This document shows, one piece after another, positions 27,711 to 36,538 of a DNA stretch of 41,976 nucleotides. Made by a program: the position numbers and the translations under genes. The notes under the pieces were generated by a model, which saw only the letters and a program-made list of their open reading frames with translations, was not told the origin of the DNA and made no database searches. The DNA comes from Candidatus Parcubacteria bacterium (GTDB taxonomy: Bacteria > Patescibacteriota > Minisyncoccia > Phycocordibacterales > UBA12088), in the NCBI GenBank assembly GCA_003694545.1, contig RFKD01000040.1, positions 1 through 41,976 of the forward strand, in the 5' to 3' direction. Within the stretch, counting starts at the first letter, position 1, and every line of letters begins with the position of its first letter.

Positions 27711-29012
27711 ATGGAGGTCGGCCTCGACACGCTTGTTGCGCTTGCAAAGCGCCGCGGTTTTATTTTTCCCGGCTCGGAGCTCTACGGCGGCCTTGCGGGG
27801 ACATGGGATTACGGCCCTTTGGGGGCGCTCCTTAAGCACAACATCGTGCGGCTGTGGTGGCAGTATTGCGTGTGGGAGCGGGAGGATATGGTTGCGCTGG
27901 ACTCAGCAATTTTAATGAATCCTCGCGTGTGGGAAGCGAGTGGCCATGTTGAGACCTTCACGGATCCGTTGGTGGAATGCGAGAAATGCAAAGGGAGGTT
28001 TCGGGCTGATAAACTCGACGACCCCACGCGTTGCCCTGAGTGTGGGGGCGCGCTTGGGGAACCGCGAGCCTTTCACCTGATGATTGAGGCAAAGGTTGGC
28101 GTATTGGACGACGGAAGCGGCAAGGTGTTCTTGCGGCCGGAAACCGCGCAGGGTATTTTTGTAAACTTCAAAAATATTGTGGACACAATGCACCCAAAAT
28201 TACCTTTCGGGGTCGCGCAGGTGGGAAGGGCGTTTCGTAATGAAATTTCCCCGCGCGATTTTCTCTTCCGCGCGCGGGAGTTTGAGCAAATGGAGATCGA
28301 ATATTTCGTGCGGCCGGACGGCTGGGAAGCGGCATTTGAGGTATGGCTCCGCACGGTCCGCTCATTTTTGGAGCGTGTTGGGATCGATATGGAGCGCGTG
28401 GTGGAAGAAGAAATTCCTCCCCAAGAGCGGGCGCACTACTCTTCCCGCACGGTTGATTTCAACTTCCGTTATCCGTTTGGTCTTGATGAGCTGTTAGGCT
28501 TGGCATATCGCGGCGACTACGATTTGCGGCGGCACAGCGAATACAGCGGTGTTGACTTGCGCTATCGCGAGCCCGGCGTGGAGCCGTTTTTTCCTCATGT
28601 GATTGAGCCGTCGTTTGGGCTTGACCGCCTCGTGCTTGCTGTGCTTCTCTCCGCGTATGACGAAGATGAAGTGGGGGAGGGGAAGCGTGTTGTCCTGCGC
28701 TTGAAGCCGGAAGTCGCGCCGTATCGCGTTGCTGTCTTTCCACTCCTGCGTAATAAGCCGCAGTTGGTGCAAAAAGCGCACGAGGTTTTTCGCGAGCTGC
28801 GCGCCCACCACCCTTCTGTTGTGTTTGATGACAACGGTAACATCGGCAAGCGCTACCGCCGACAGGATGAAATTGGTACCCCGTGGTGCGTCACCGTAGA
28901 TTTCCAATCGTTAGATGATGGCACTGTGACGGTGCGCAACCGAGATACAGCCGAGCAAGACCGTGTTCCTATTGATGAGCTTCCTGAGGCTGTCGGGCTT
29001 GTTGGCTCGTGA
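27711..29012 (+). CDS. glyS: Glycyl-tRNA synthetase, single-chain type
   Basis: GFIFPGSELYGGLAGTWDYGPLGALLKHNIVRLWW, LRPETAQGIFVNFKNIVDTMHPKLPFGVAQVGRAFRNEISPRDFLFRAREFEQMEIEYF, PSFGLDRLVLAVL. Confidence 0.96.
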   Translation: MEVGLDTLVALAKRRGFIFPGSELYGGLAGTWDYGPLGALLKHNIVRLWWQYCVWEREDMVALDSAILMNPRVWEASGHVETFTDPLVECEKCKGRFRADKLDDPTRCPECGGALGEPRAFHLMIEAKVGVLDDGSGKVFLRPETAQGIFVNFKNIVDTMHPKLPFGVAQVGRAFRNEISPRDFLFRAREFEQMEIEYFVRPDGWEAAFEVWLRTVRSFLERVGIDMERVVEEEIPPQERAHYSSRTVDFNFRYPFGLDELLGLAYRGDYDLRRHSEYSGVDLRYREPGVEPFFPHVIEPSFGLDRLVLAVLLSAYDEDEVGEGKRVVLRLKPEVAPYRVAVFPLLRNKPQLVQKAHEVFRELRAHHPSVVFDDNGNIGKRYRRQDEIGTPWCVTVDFQSLDDGTVTVRNRDTAEQDRVPIDELPEAVGLVGS

Positions 29013-29040
29013 GCGCCTTGCGGCGTGCTACACTATCCGT

Positions 29041-30102
29041 ATGCCGCAGCGTGCTCGCCCTGTCTCTCTTACAATAGCTCCCAGCACGATTGCGCTTTTC
29101 GTGGCAGTTGGCTTGGGCCTGTGGGCGCTGTGGCTTTTGCGCGATGTAGTACTTATCGTCTTGACTTCCATTGTGCTTGCGAGCGCAATCTCCCCTGCGG
29201 TTGCCCGCCTTGAGGCAATGCGCCTTCCGAGAGCGTTGGCGGTCCTTATGGTATATCTCGGGTTTTTTGGTGTGCTTGGGCTTGCGGGCGTGTATCTCCT
29301 TCCTTTGGTTTTCCGCGATATCGCGAGTTTGCTTGCGGTGTGGCCGCAGTATGTGGCCGGCTGGGGAGATTTTGCTATTGTTTCGGCAGGTGAGGCCGCC
29401 TCTTCCATCTCGCAGTTGGAAAGCGTTGTGCGCGAGTTAGGGCAAAACGCCTCGGCTTCGCCAGCAGGCGTTGTGGAGGTACTTTCTGCCGCCTTTGGAG
29501 GATTGCTCAGTTTTGTGCTCATCGTTGTGTTTTCTTTTTATTTTGCCGTTGAGGAGCGGGGGTTGAATGATTTTATTTCTCTGCTAGCGCCTCCCGAATG
29601 GCGCGACCGCGTTTTGCGTATTTGGGCGCGCAGTCAGCGCAAAATGGGCCAGTGGCTACAGGGCCAGCTCGTGCTGGTGGTGCTAGTTGCAACGATCACC
29701 TACCTTCTGTTGGCAATTTTTGGGGTGCGGCACGCGCTTGCGCTTGCCTTGCTCGCGGGCATTTTAGAGATCATTCCCATATTTGGCCCCATTCTTGCTG
29801 CTGTGCCCGCGGTGGGACTTGCGTATCTCGATGGAGGTGTGCCTCTAGCGCTCACTATTGGCGCGGGGTATCTCCTCATTCAGCAGTTTGAAAACCACCT
29901 CATTTACCCGTTGGTGGTAACAAAGGTGGTGGGGGTGCCTCCTATTCTCGTGATTCTCGCCCTTGTGGTGGGGGCTCAGCTTGCCGGTTTTTTGGGTATT
30001 GTGCTTGCGGTACCGGTTGCCGCGGCGCTCCAAGAAGGCCTTGCGGAACTGCGGCGCCTTCGTTCAGCGGGACTCGCGCAACAGCAGCGCGCTGCGGCAT
30101 AG
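29041..30102 (+). CDS. AI-2E family transporter / PerM-like permease
   Basis: Polytopic; LLRDVVLIVLTSIVLASAISPAVARLE, ALALLAGILEIIPIFGPILAAVPAV, NHLIYPLVVTKVVGVPPILVILALVVGAQLAGFLGIVLAVPVAA. Confidence 0.9.
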   Translation: MPQRARPVSLTIAPSTIALFVAVGLGLWALWLLRDVVLIVLTSIVLASAISPAVARLEAMRLPRALAVLMVYLGFFGVLGLAGVYLLPLVFRDIASLLAVWPQYVAGWGDFAIVSAGEAASSISQLESVVRELGQNASASPAGVVEVLSAAFGGLLSFVLIVVFSFYFAVEERGLNDFISLLAPPEWRDRVLRIWARSQRKMGQWLQGQLVLVVLVATITYLLLAIFGVRHALALALLAGILEIIPIFGPILAAVPAVGLAYLDGGVPLALTIGAGYLLIQQFENHLIYPLVVTKVVGVPPILVILALVVGAQLAGFLGIVLAVPVAAALQEGLAELRRLRSAGLAQQQRAAA

Positions 30103-30105
30103 CGT

Positions 30106-30366
30106 ATGGCGGCTTTGACCGAGGTGGTGTCGTGGATTCAGACAGTTGGGACCGTCGTGGTTGAGCATTTTACGGCGCGTCCATACGACGCGCTGTTTGT
30201 TATTGTGGGGCTTGTGGTTATCTTAGTTGTGGTGCATCTTCTCTCGGGGGTGTTGAAGGTGGCGGTGTACATGCTCGTCGTTGTCGTGTTGGCGCTTGCG
30301 GCGGCGTGGTTTTTGCGAGAGTTGGAGTGGTGGCAGATGGGAGCGGTGACACTTCCTTTTCATTGA
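30106..30366 (+). CDS. Small hypothetical membrane protein
   Basis: 86 aa, two hydrophobic segments, starts 3 nt after the upstream stop. Confidence 0.55.
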   Translation: MAALTEVVSWIQTVGTVVVEHFTARPYDALFVIVGLVVILVVVHLLSGVLKVAVYMLVVVVLALAAAWFLRELEWWQMGAVTLPFH

Positions 30367-30546
30367 AAAACCGCGCGAACGGCCGGGAGCGCTCTCTCTC
30401 TCGGTGAGCGCGGTAGCTGAAGCTTGACTCAACGAACATCTTTACAGGCCCTGTTATGGCCCAGCCTGTCAAAGTTTATCCACAAGCGCCACGTGTAGGG
30501 GCGCGGCGCGCTTGTTACACTTTCTCTCAGCAACACTCAAGCAGCT

Positions 30547-31944
30547 ATGGATCCCGATCAATTCCGCGAACAATCAGAAACCTGGTTTTCCTTCCTTAAA
30601 GGGTTTGTTGACGGCTTTATCGTCCCGATCGGCAAGACGATTGCCGACTTTGGGCAATTTCTCTTCAACCATCCGGCCTGGACCATAGCGCTGATTATTG
30701 GCTCGATTGCCCTTGGGCTCCTTATCAAATACGCGTGGAAGGTGGGGTTGGTTGTTTTGGGAGTGGTTCTGTTGCTTGGGGTGGGATGGGCCGCGATGAC
30801 GAAAGGGGGATGGGGGGAAGCCTTCGGCAACTTACTGCCCGCAGGTTTCTTCCATGACGGAGACAAATACACGGCTTCTCGCGTTGCTGAGCGCCTCCTT
30901 TCCTCGCTGGAGGAAAACGAGGCGGGGCGCATTAGCGTTGAGAGGAATACGCTGGTGCTCCGGCTGGATGCGAACGCGCTGGAAGTTTCCAAAGGGGAAT
31001 CGATTGCTGACACCTTTGGGGTGGACACGTTGGTGGTCCGCTTTGTTTTGCCGAAGAACCCCAACAACGGAGAAGCAAGCCTCGAAGTGGGTACCGCGTT
31101 CAACCCGTTGGCGTTTCGGATTCTTTCGGCCCGTTGGGAGGACAACTTACCAATGGCGCGAATCCCCTTCATTTCTATCGCGCACGCCCAGCAATCTGGT
31201 TCTAACATCTACCCGAGCGTTTGGTGGCAAGACTTGGGTTTTGTGGAGCTCCAAAACGCGGAGTGTAAATTAGGAGAAGTGGCAAAAGACCGGTATATTT
31301 TTTGCAAGCTACCTCCGGGACTGGAGGTAGTTATGGTCGTCGGTGAAATTTTTGATATCATATTCGGACGAAAAGGCGACCCGCAGGAGGAGCAACCAAG
31401 CAAGGAAGATGTTGCTTTTGTTGGGAAAGCAACCTACCTCGAATGCGTTTTTCCGCAAGAGTGGGTGGACAAAATTATTGAGGCAAAAAAGCGCGATAAT
31501 CTGTGCGCGAGAGACCCTGATCGTATGGAATGCGCTCACTGGGACGGTGGCGCATATGAAAAGTTACTGCAGGAGGCGCGAGCTTCGGTTCCTAAGAACA
31601 GTTTCCGTTGCTCCACCCGCGTTGAAGGGATTACCCATGTCGGCATAAAGGGAAAGGTGTTGAATTACGCGATGAGCAGGGTGCGCGATGAAATACTGGG
31701 GCGAATGGTGCCCACTTCTTCTTCGCTTCTCCCCGCTGATCCTCTCGGCATGGTTGTTGGCTTGCTGTTTGATATGACGGTGTGTCAGATGTCAAAAGCT
31801 GCTTGGGGTGAGACTCTGCCGCGGCCGTATGTTCAATTTCAGCTCAATCAATGCATTGCCGACGCCGCGGAAGCACAAACTCCGTTGCTCGTTACCTTTT
31901 TACGACTGCTGGAGGATTGGCAAAAGGGAGAAGAGGATCAATAA
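30547..31944 (+). CDS. Hypothetical membrane-anchored protein with a Cys-containing C-terminal region
   Basis: 465 aa; TM segments HPAWTIALIIGSIALGLLIKYAWKVGLVVLGVVLLLGVGW; multiple Cys (AECKLG, IFCKLPPG, YLECVFPQ, NLCARDPDRMECAHWD, FRCSTRVEG). Confidence 0.65.
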   Translation: MDPDQFREQSETWFSFLKGFVDGFIVPIGKTIADFGQFLFNHPAWTIALIIGSIALGLLIKYAWKVGLVVLGVVLLLGVGWAAMTKGGWGEAFGNLLPAGFFHDGDKYTASRVAERLLSSLEENEAGRISVERNTLVLRLDANALEVSKGESIADTFGVDTLVVRFVLPKNPNNGEASLEVGTAFNPLAFRILSARWEDNLPMARIPFISIAHAQQSGSNIYPSVWWQDLGFVELQNAECKLGEVAKDRYIFCKLPPGLEVVMVVGEIFDIIFGRKGDPQEEQPSKEDVAFVGKATYLECVFPQEWVDKIIEAKKRDNLCARDPDRMECAHWDGGAYEKLLQEARASVPKNSFRCSTRVEGITHVGIKGKVLNYAMSRVRDEILGRMVPTSSSLLPADPLGMVVGLLFDMTVCQMSKAAWGETLPRPYVQFQLNQCIADAAEAQTPLLVTFLRLLEDWQKGEEDQ

Positions 31945-32022
31945 GGAAGCAAGACGAAGGGGTATCTTGGAGCGCTCTTATTTCAACAACTGCTGATCGT
32001 AGGTGTGTTATAGTGCGTTGTG

Positions 32023-33480
32023 ATGCCGCTGGAGTCACGACGATACCTCACCACCACCCTCCCGTATGTCAACAGCGAGCCGCATTTGGGGCACGCGCTT
32101 GAATTTACGCAAGCCGACGCGCTCGCGCGGTTTTGGCGGGCGCAGGGTTGGGAAGTGTTTTTCAATGTGGGCACCGACGAGCATGGGCAAAAAATCTACC
32201 AAAAGGCGCTTGAGGCAGGCGAAGACCCGCAAGTGTATGTCGATCGCTACGCCGAGCGGTTTGAGGAGCTTTGCCGCACTCTGGGGATAAGCTACACGCG
32301 CTTTATCCGCACAACGGACCCTCAGCACACAGCTGCCGCGCAGGAGTTTTGGCGGCGCTGTGAAGCCGCGGGCGACATTTACAAAGCGGTGTATCAGACG
32401 AAATACTGCGTTGGTTGCGAGCTTGAGAAGACCGACTCGGAGCTCGTTGACGGGCGCTGCCCCTTGCATCCGAACATTGAGCTCGAGGAGCGGGAGGAAG
32501 AAAACTACTTCTTTCGCTTTTCCCGCTACCAAGAGCCTCTGTTGCGCTTGTACGGAGAGCGAGCGGATTTTGTGGTTCCCGACGAGCGGCTTCGGGAAGT
32601 GCGCGCGTTCGTGGAGCGGGGTTTGAAAGATTTTTCTATTTCCCGCTTACGCGAGAAAATGCCGTGGGGCATTCCCGTGCCAGGCGACCCGACGCATGTG
32701 ATGTATGTGTGGTTTGACGCCTTGGTGAACTACCTCTCCGCCATCGGCTGGCCGGACGACCCGGCGTGGGAGACATGGTGGCCCGTTATCCAACTTGCGG
32801 GGAAAGACAACCTTCGCCAACAGGCGGCAATGTGGCAGGCGATGCTCTTGTCGGCAGGCGTCGAGCCTTCCCGCCAAATCATCATCCACGGCTTCATTAC
32901 TTCGCAGGGGCAAAAGATGTCCAAAACGGTGGGGAATGTCATTTCTCCCTTGGAAATTATTGATGCCTACGGCGTTGAAGCCTTGCGCTACTTCCTCTTG
33001 CGCCACACGCATCCGTTTGAAGACACCGACATAACGCGTGAACGGCTTGCTGAGTGGTATGAGGCGCACCTTGCCAACGGGCTTGGCAACACGGTGGCGC
33101 GTGTGGCAGCTCTTGCGGAAAAACATCTTCCCGATTGGCGGCCTCGAGACGAACACCCTCCTTGCCCGCCAAAACTCGCTGACGCCATGGAGCGCTACCA
33201 CTACGCCGACGCGATGGACGCGTTGTGGGAGGAATTAGCCTTCATTGACGAGGATATGGCGAAGCACCGCACCTACGAGCTCGTGCGCGCCCAACCGGAG
33301 GAAGGGCGCGCGCGTCTTGCGGAGTATCTTGAGCGTTTGTGGCTCTTGGCGATGTGGCTCTCGCCGTTTATGCCCCAGACGGCCGCGACGATTCGCGACG
33401 CCCTAGCGCCACCGCGGCGCACAGCTCCTTTGTTCCCACGCGGGAAAAACGCCGGCTCTTCAACAAAAGGCAGGGTATGA
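32023..33480 (+). CDS. metG: Methionyl-tRNA synthetase
   Basis: RYLTTTLPYVNSEPHLGHALEFTQADALARFWR, FFNVGTDEHGQKIYQKA, YCVGCE, HVMYVWFDALVNYLSA, GQKMSKTVGNVISP. Confidence 0.96.
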   Translation: MPLESRRYLTTTLPYVNSEPHLGHALEFTQADALARFWRAQGWEVFFNVGTDEHGQKIYQKALEAGEDPQVYVDRYAERFEELCRTLGISYTRFIRTTDPQHTAAAQEFWRRCEAAGDIYKAVYQTKYCVGCELEKTDSELVDGRCPLHPNIELEEREEENYFFRFSRYQEPLLRLYGERADFVVPDERLREVRAFVERGLKDFSISRLREKMPWGIPVPGDPTHVMYVWFDALVNYLSAIGWPDDPAWETWWPVIQLAGKDNLRQQAAMWQAMLLSAGVEPSRQIIIHGFITSQGQKMSKTVGNVISPLEIIDAYGVEALRYFLLRHTHPFEDTDITRERLAEWYEAHLANGLGNTVARVAALAEKHLPDWRPRDEHPPCPPKLADAMERYHYADAMDALWEELAFIDEDMAKHRTYELVRAQPEEGRARLAEYLERLWLLAMWLSPFMPQTAATIRDALAPPRRTAPLFPRGKNAGSSTKGRV

Positions 33481-34316
33481 GTGGGCGGCACTACTTGGTG
33501 GACGCGCATTGCCATCTCGATGATCCACAGTTTGACGCAGATCGGCGGGAGGTTATTCGCCGAGCGTGGGAAGTGGGAGTCGGGATGGTCAGTGTGGGAA
33601 CGAACGCCGCTTCCAGCAGGCGCGCGGTTGCGCTAGCCGAGGAGCACGAAAGCGTATGGGCGTGCGTCGGGGTGCACCCTGAAGAGATAGCGGAACATCA
33701 AGAGGGAGGCGAAAGCGGTGAAAGCGCAATGGAGCATATTGCGGCACTTGCGGAGCGTTCGTCGGTGGTGGCGGTGGGGGAGTGCGGGTTTGATTACGCG
33801 CGTGTGCCCCGGGAAGAAGCGCGCCAAAAGCAACTGCCGCTGTTTGAAGCGCACATCGCCCTTGCGGTGAAGTTCAACAAACCCTTAATGCTCCATATTC
33901 GGCCGAGCACGCGCGGCGCGTCGGACGCGTACGAGGACATCTTGGATGTTCTTACGGCTTGGAAAGCGTCCTGCCCGAACCTGCGCGGCAACGCGCACTT
34001 TTTTGCCGCGGACGCGCCGACGGCGCACCGCTTTTTCGACCTTGATTTTACCGTGTCGTTCACTGGCGTTCTCACTTTTGTCCGCGACTACCAAGAAGTC
34101 GCCCGGACGCTGCCGCGCGAGCGCGTGCTCGTGGAGACCGACGCGCCGTATGTGGCGCCCGCGCCGCACCGCGGCGCGCGCAACGAGCCGCAGTTCGTAA
34201 GAGAAGTGGCACGGACGCTTGCCCGCTTGTGGGGGATGAGGGAAGCCGATACCGCTTGGCAGCTCCTGCATAACACGCGGGTGTTGTTCGGTGTCCCTGC
34301 CGACTCGGAGCCTTGA
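33477..34316 (+). CDS. tatD: TatD-family metal-dependent hydrolase
   Basis: YLVDAHCHLDDPQFDADRREVI, CVGVHPEE, VAVGECGFDYAR, FTGVLTF, LVETDAPYVAPAPHRGARNEPQFV; ATGA overlap with metG stop. Confidence 0.92.
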   Translation: MSGRHYLVDAHCHLDDPQFDADRREVIRRAWEVGVGMVSVGTNAASSRRAVALAEEHESVWACVGVHPEEIAEHQEGGESGESAMEHIAALAERSSVVAVGECGFDYARVPREEARQKQLPLFEAHIALAVKFNKPLMLHIRPSTRGASDAYEDILDVLTAWKASCPNLRGNAHFFAADAPTAHRFFDLDFTVSFTGVLTFVRDYQEVARTLPRERVLVETDAPYVAPAPHRGARNEPQFVREVARTLARLWGMREADTAWQLLHNTRVLFGVPADSEP

Positions 34317-34353
34317 GGTGACAAGCGGATAATCCTAGACGAACAGCGGAGCT

Positions 34354-34364
34354 TGTGGTATTGT
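34354..34364 (+). promoter_or_regulatory. Extended -10 element TGTGGTATTGT of the rpsF operon
   Basis: Matches the local motif but lies 60 nt upstream of rpsF ATG. Confidence 0.5.
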
Positions 34365-34366
34365 GC

Positions 34367-34397
34367 CGTTTGGCGGCCTCGCAAGGGCCGCCAAACG
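34367..34397 (+). promoter_or_regulatory. Hairpin in the rpsF 5' leader region
   Basis: CGTTTGGCGGCC-TCGCAAG-GGCCGCCAAACG: 12-bp perfect stem; the apex can form C(GCAA)G with a bulged U. Confidence 0.7.
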
Positions 34398-34424
34398 ATT
34401 ATCCGTTCATAAACCAGCATTATT

Positions 34425-34952
34425 ATGGCAAAAAACCACGAAGACGAGGGGCGCCGCACCACCTATGAAGTCGGCTATCACCTCGTACCGACGCTCGATG
34501 ATGAAGCTCGAGCGCTTCGTGTGAAGGAGATCAAGGAGCTCATAGCCTCTCACGGAGGAGAAGTCCTCTTTGAAGGAGAGTCCGTCCCTATTGCGCTTGC
34601 CTACACAATACGCAAGCCCGTCGGCGGGGGAGGCCGTTATGTGAAATACGACCAAGCCTTTTTCGGCTGGGTGAAGTTTTCCGCTTCCCCGGAGGGAGCT
34701 TCCGCCATCAAGGAATCGCTCCGATCTTTCAGCGACATTATTCGCTTCATTCTCGTCAAAACGATTCCCACGGACTTCATGCCGACCCCGCCCAAGGTGG
34801 TGCGCGATCGCAAGCCCGTAAAGCCCAAGGGGGTTGGTGCTGCCGGCGCTATGGGGGAGGATGAAGAAGTCTCCGAGGAAGAACTGGACAAGGCGGTTGA
34901 AGAACTTTTGGGGGATGACGAGGAGGAAGACAGCGAGGCGCGCGTCCAATAG
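34425..34952 (+). CDS. rpsF: 30S ribosomal protein S6 (bS6)
   Basis: YEVGYHLVPTLDDEARALRVKEIKELIASHGGEVLFEGESVPIALAYTIRK...YFGWVKF-type pattern; followed by ssb and rpsR. Confidence 0.88.
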   Translation: MAKNHEDEGRRTTYEVGYHLVPTLDDEARALRVKEIKELIASHGGEVLFEGESVPIALAYTIRKPVGGGGRYVKYDQAFFGWVKFSASPEGASAIKESLRSFSDIIRFILVKTIPTDFMPTPPKVVRDRKPVKPKGVGAAGAMGEDEEVSEEELDKAVEELLGDDEEEDSEARVQ

Positions 34953-35009
34953 CGTGCCTCGCTCGCGGGCGCGCCTGGCGCCCAACGGCGAGTGTGCTAC
35001 AATACAGCT

Positions 35010-35435
35010 ATGTATCTCAACAAGGCGTTTCTCATCGGCAACCTTACGCGCGACCCGGAGGAGCGCGCCCTTCCTTCAGGGACCAAGGTGGTTTCGTTTG
35101 GCATCGCAACCAACCGCCGCTATAAGGACGCCTCCGGAGCGTGGCAGGAAGCCACCGATTACCACAACATCGTGGTGTTTGGGCGACAGGCTGAATCTTG
35201 CGCCCAATACCTCAAGAAAGGGGATATGGTGTTCGTGGAGGGGCGTTTGCAGACTCGCTCTTGGGATCGCGACGGGCAAAAGCAGTACCGCACGGAGATT
35301 GTTGCTGATCGCGTGCAGTTTGGCCCCAAGGGGGCTGGCGGCGCCCGAGGCAAACCTCAAGACGCCGAGCCGCATTCTCAAGAAGTCGCGCCTTCGATTG
35401 AAGATGAGATTGATCCCGAAGACATTCCCTTTTAG
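35010..35435 (+). CDS. ssb: Single-stranded DNA-binding protein
   Basis: MYLNKAFLIGNLTRDPEERALPSGTKVVSFGIATNRRYKD...YHNIVVFGRQAESCAQYLKKGDMVFVEGRLQTRSW; acidic tip DPEDIPF. Confidence 0.95.
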   Translation: MYLNKAFLIGNLTRDPEERALPSGTKVVSFGIATNRRYKDASGAWQEATDYHNIVVFGRQAESCAQYLKKGDMVFVEGRLQTRSWDRDGQKQYRTEIVADRVQFGPKGAGGARGKPQDAEPHSQEVAPSIEDEIDPEDIPF

Positions 35436-35490
35436 GCTGAGCCCGCCCAATTTCCATTACCAGAGTTAAACCGCAGACAACCAAAAGCAT

Positions 35491-35685
35491 ATGGCACGCA
35501 CACAACGACATGGCTACGCCCACATCGATTACAAAGATGTCGTCTTACTGAAACGCCACCTTGACCCTCACGGCCGCATTCGTTCGCGTCGCGTGACGGG
35601 CCTTACCGGAAAGTCGCAACGAATGCTCGCCCGCGCGGTTAAGAACGCGCGGTACATGGGGCTCATTCCTTATATCCAGCGTTAG
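35491..35685 (+). CDS. rpsR: 30S ribosomal protein S18 (bS18)
   Basis: HIDYKDVVLLKRHLDPHGRIRSRRVTGLTGKSQRMLARAVKNARYMGLIPYI. Confidence 0.95.
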   Translation: MARTQRHGYAHIDYKDVVLLKRHLDPHGRIRSRRVTGLTGKSQRMLARAVKNARYMGLIPYIQR

Positions 35686-35705
35686 AGAGGATTTTCTCTT
35701 GAACA

Positions 35706-35739
35706 CCCTCACAGCAGCCGCAAGCGGCTGCTGTGAGGG
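35706..35739. terminator. Strong hairpin between convergent rpsR and efp, probable bidirectional terminator
   Basis: CCCTCACAGCAGCCG-CAAG-CGGCTGCTGTGAGGG, 15-bp perfect stem, no T-tract on either side. Confidence 0.6.
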
Positions 35740-35880
35740 TTGGCAGTTCAACAATGAAACATATCATTTTCCTTGGTGCAGGTGGCGAAGGCGCAAAGCG
35801 TTTTGCTTAAATACTCTTTTCGTGCGTAGCGTGTCAACCAAGCGAATTTTACCGAGTTTTCTTGTTGATGCCTCAAATGA

Positions 35881-36453
35881 TTAGCGTGCTTTTTCTACGC
35901 GCTCCACATATTCTCCCGTTTGCGTGTTGACCCGCACCACATCGCCCACTTCGATGAACATCGGCACGACAACTTCTGCGCCACTTTCCAACTTGGCGGG
36001 CTTTGATCCTCCTTGGGCCGTGTTCCCGCGCACATTGGGTGGTGTCTCCACTACCACAAGCTCCACCTTAATCGGGAGCTCCACGCCGATGATCGTGTCG
36101 TTGTAGACAAGTAGGGTGGCAGTCATTCCTGGGACAAGGTAGCGTTGCGCCTCGCCTGCCTCCTCGGACGATAACACAAAACGCTCCGTTTTATCTTCAG
36201 GAGAGTGGAAATGAAAGGTGTCTCGTTTTTGGAAGGCAAAAACCGCTTCGCGGCGCTCCACGAAAGCTTCTTCCACGCTTTCACTGGCGTGGAACGAACG
36301 CTCGATAACTTTGCCGGTTTTGAGTGAGCGGAGCTTGGTTTGATTCACTGGTTTACCTTGCTGTTTGCGGAACACATGAGCCGCGAGCACCATATACGGC
36401 TCGCCGTCGAGCTCGATAACCTTTTTGGGGAGAATTTCGTTATACTGCAACAT
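35881..36453 (-). CDS. efp: Elongation factor P
   Basis: EILPKKVIELDGEPYMVLAAHVFRKQQGKPVNQTKLRSLKTGKVIERSF...VPGMTATLLVYNDTIIGVELPIKVELVVVETPPNVRGNTAQGGSKPAKLESGAEVVVPMFIEVGDVVRVNTQTGEYVERV. Confidence 0.95.
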   Translation of the reverse strand: MLQYNEILPKKVIELDGEPYMVLAAHVFRKQQGKPVNQTKLRSLKTGKVIERSFHASESVEEAFVERREAVFAFQKRDTFHFHSPEDKTERFVLSSEEAGEAQRYLVPGMTATLLVYNDTIIGVELPIKVELVVVETPPNVRGNTAQGGSKPAKLESGAEVVVPMFIEVGDVVRVNTQTGEYVERVEKAR

Positions 36454-36538
36454 ACGGCGGCATCCTACTGCGAAGATGGATTTTTTGCAACAAGTGGGGT
36501 GTAACCAAAATGCTCTTACAGGTGTTATAGTGGTGTGT

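Noticed and set aside
35754-35810. 18-codon ORF MKHIIFLGAGGEGAKRFA downstream of the rpsR hairpin
   Set aside because: Too short, no promoter or ribosome-binding signal; likely chance.
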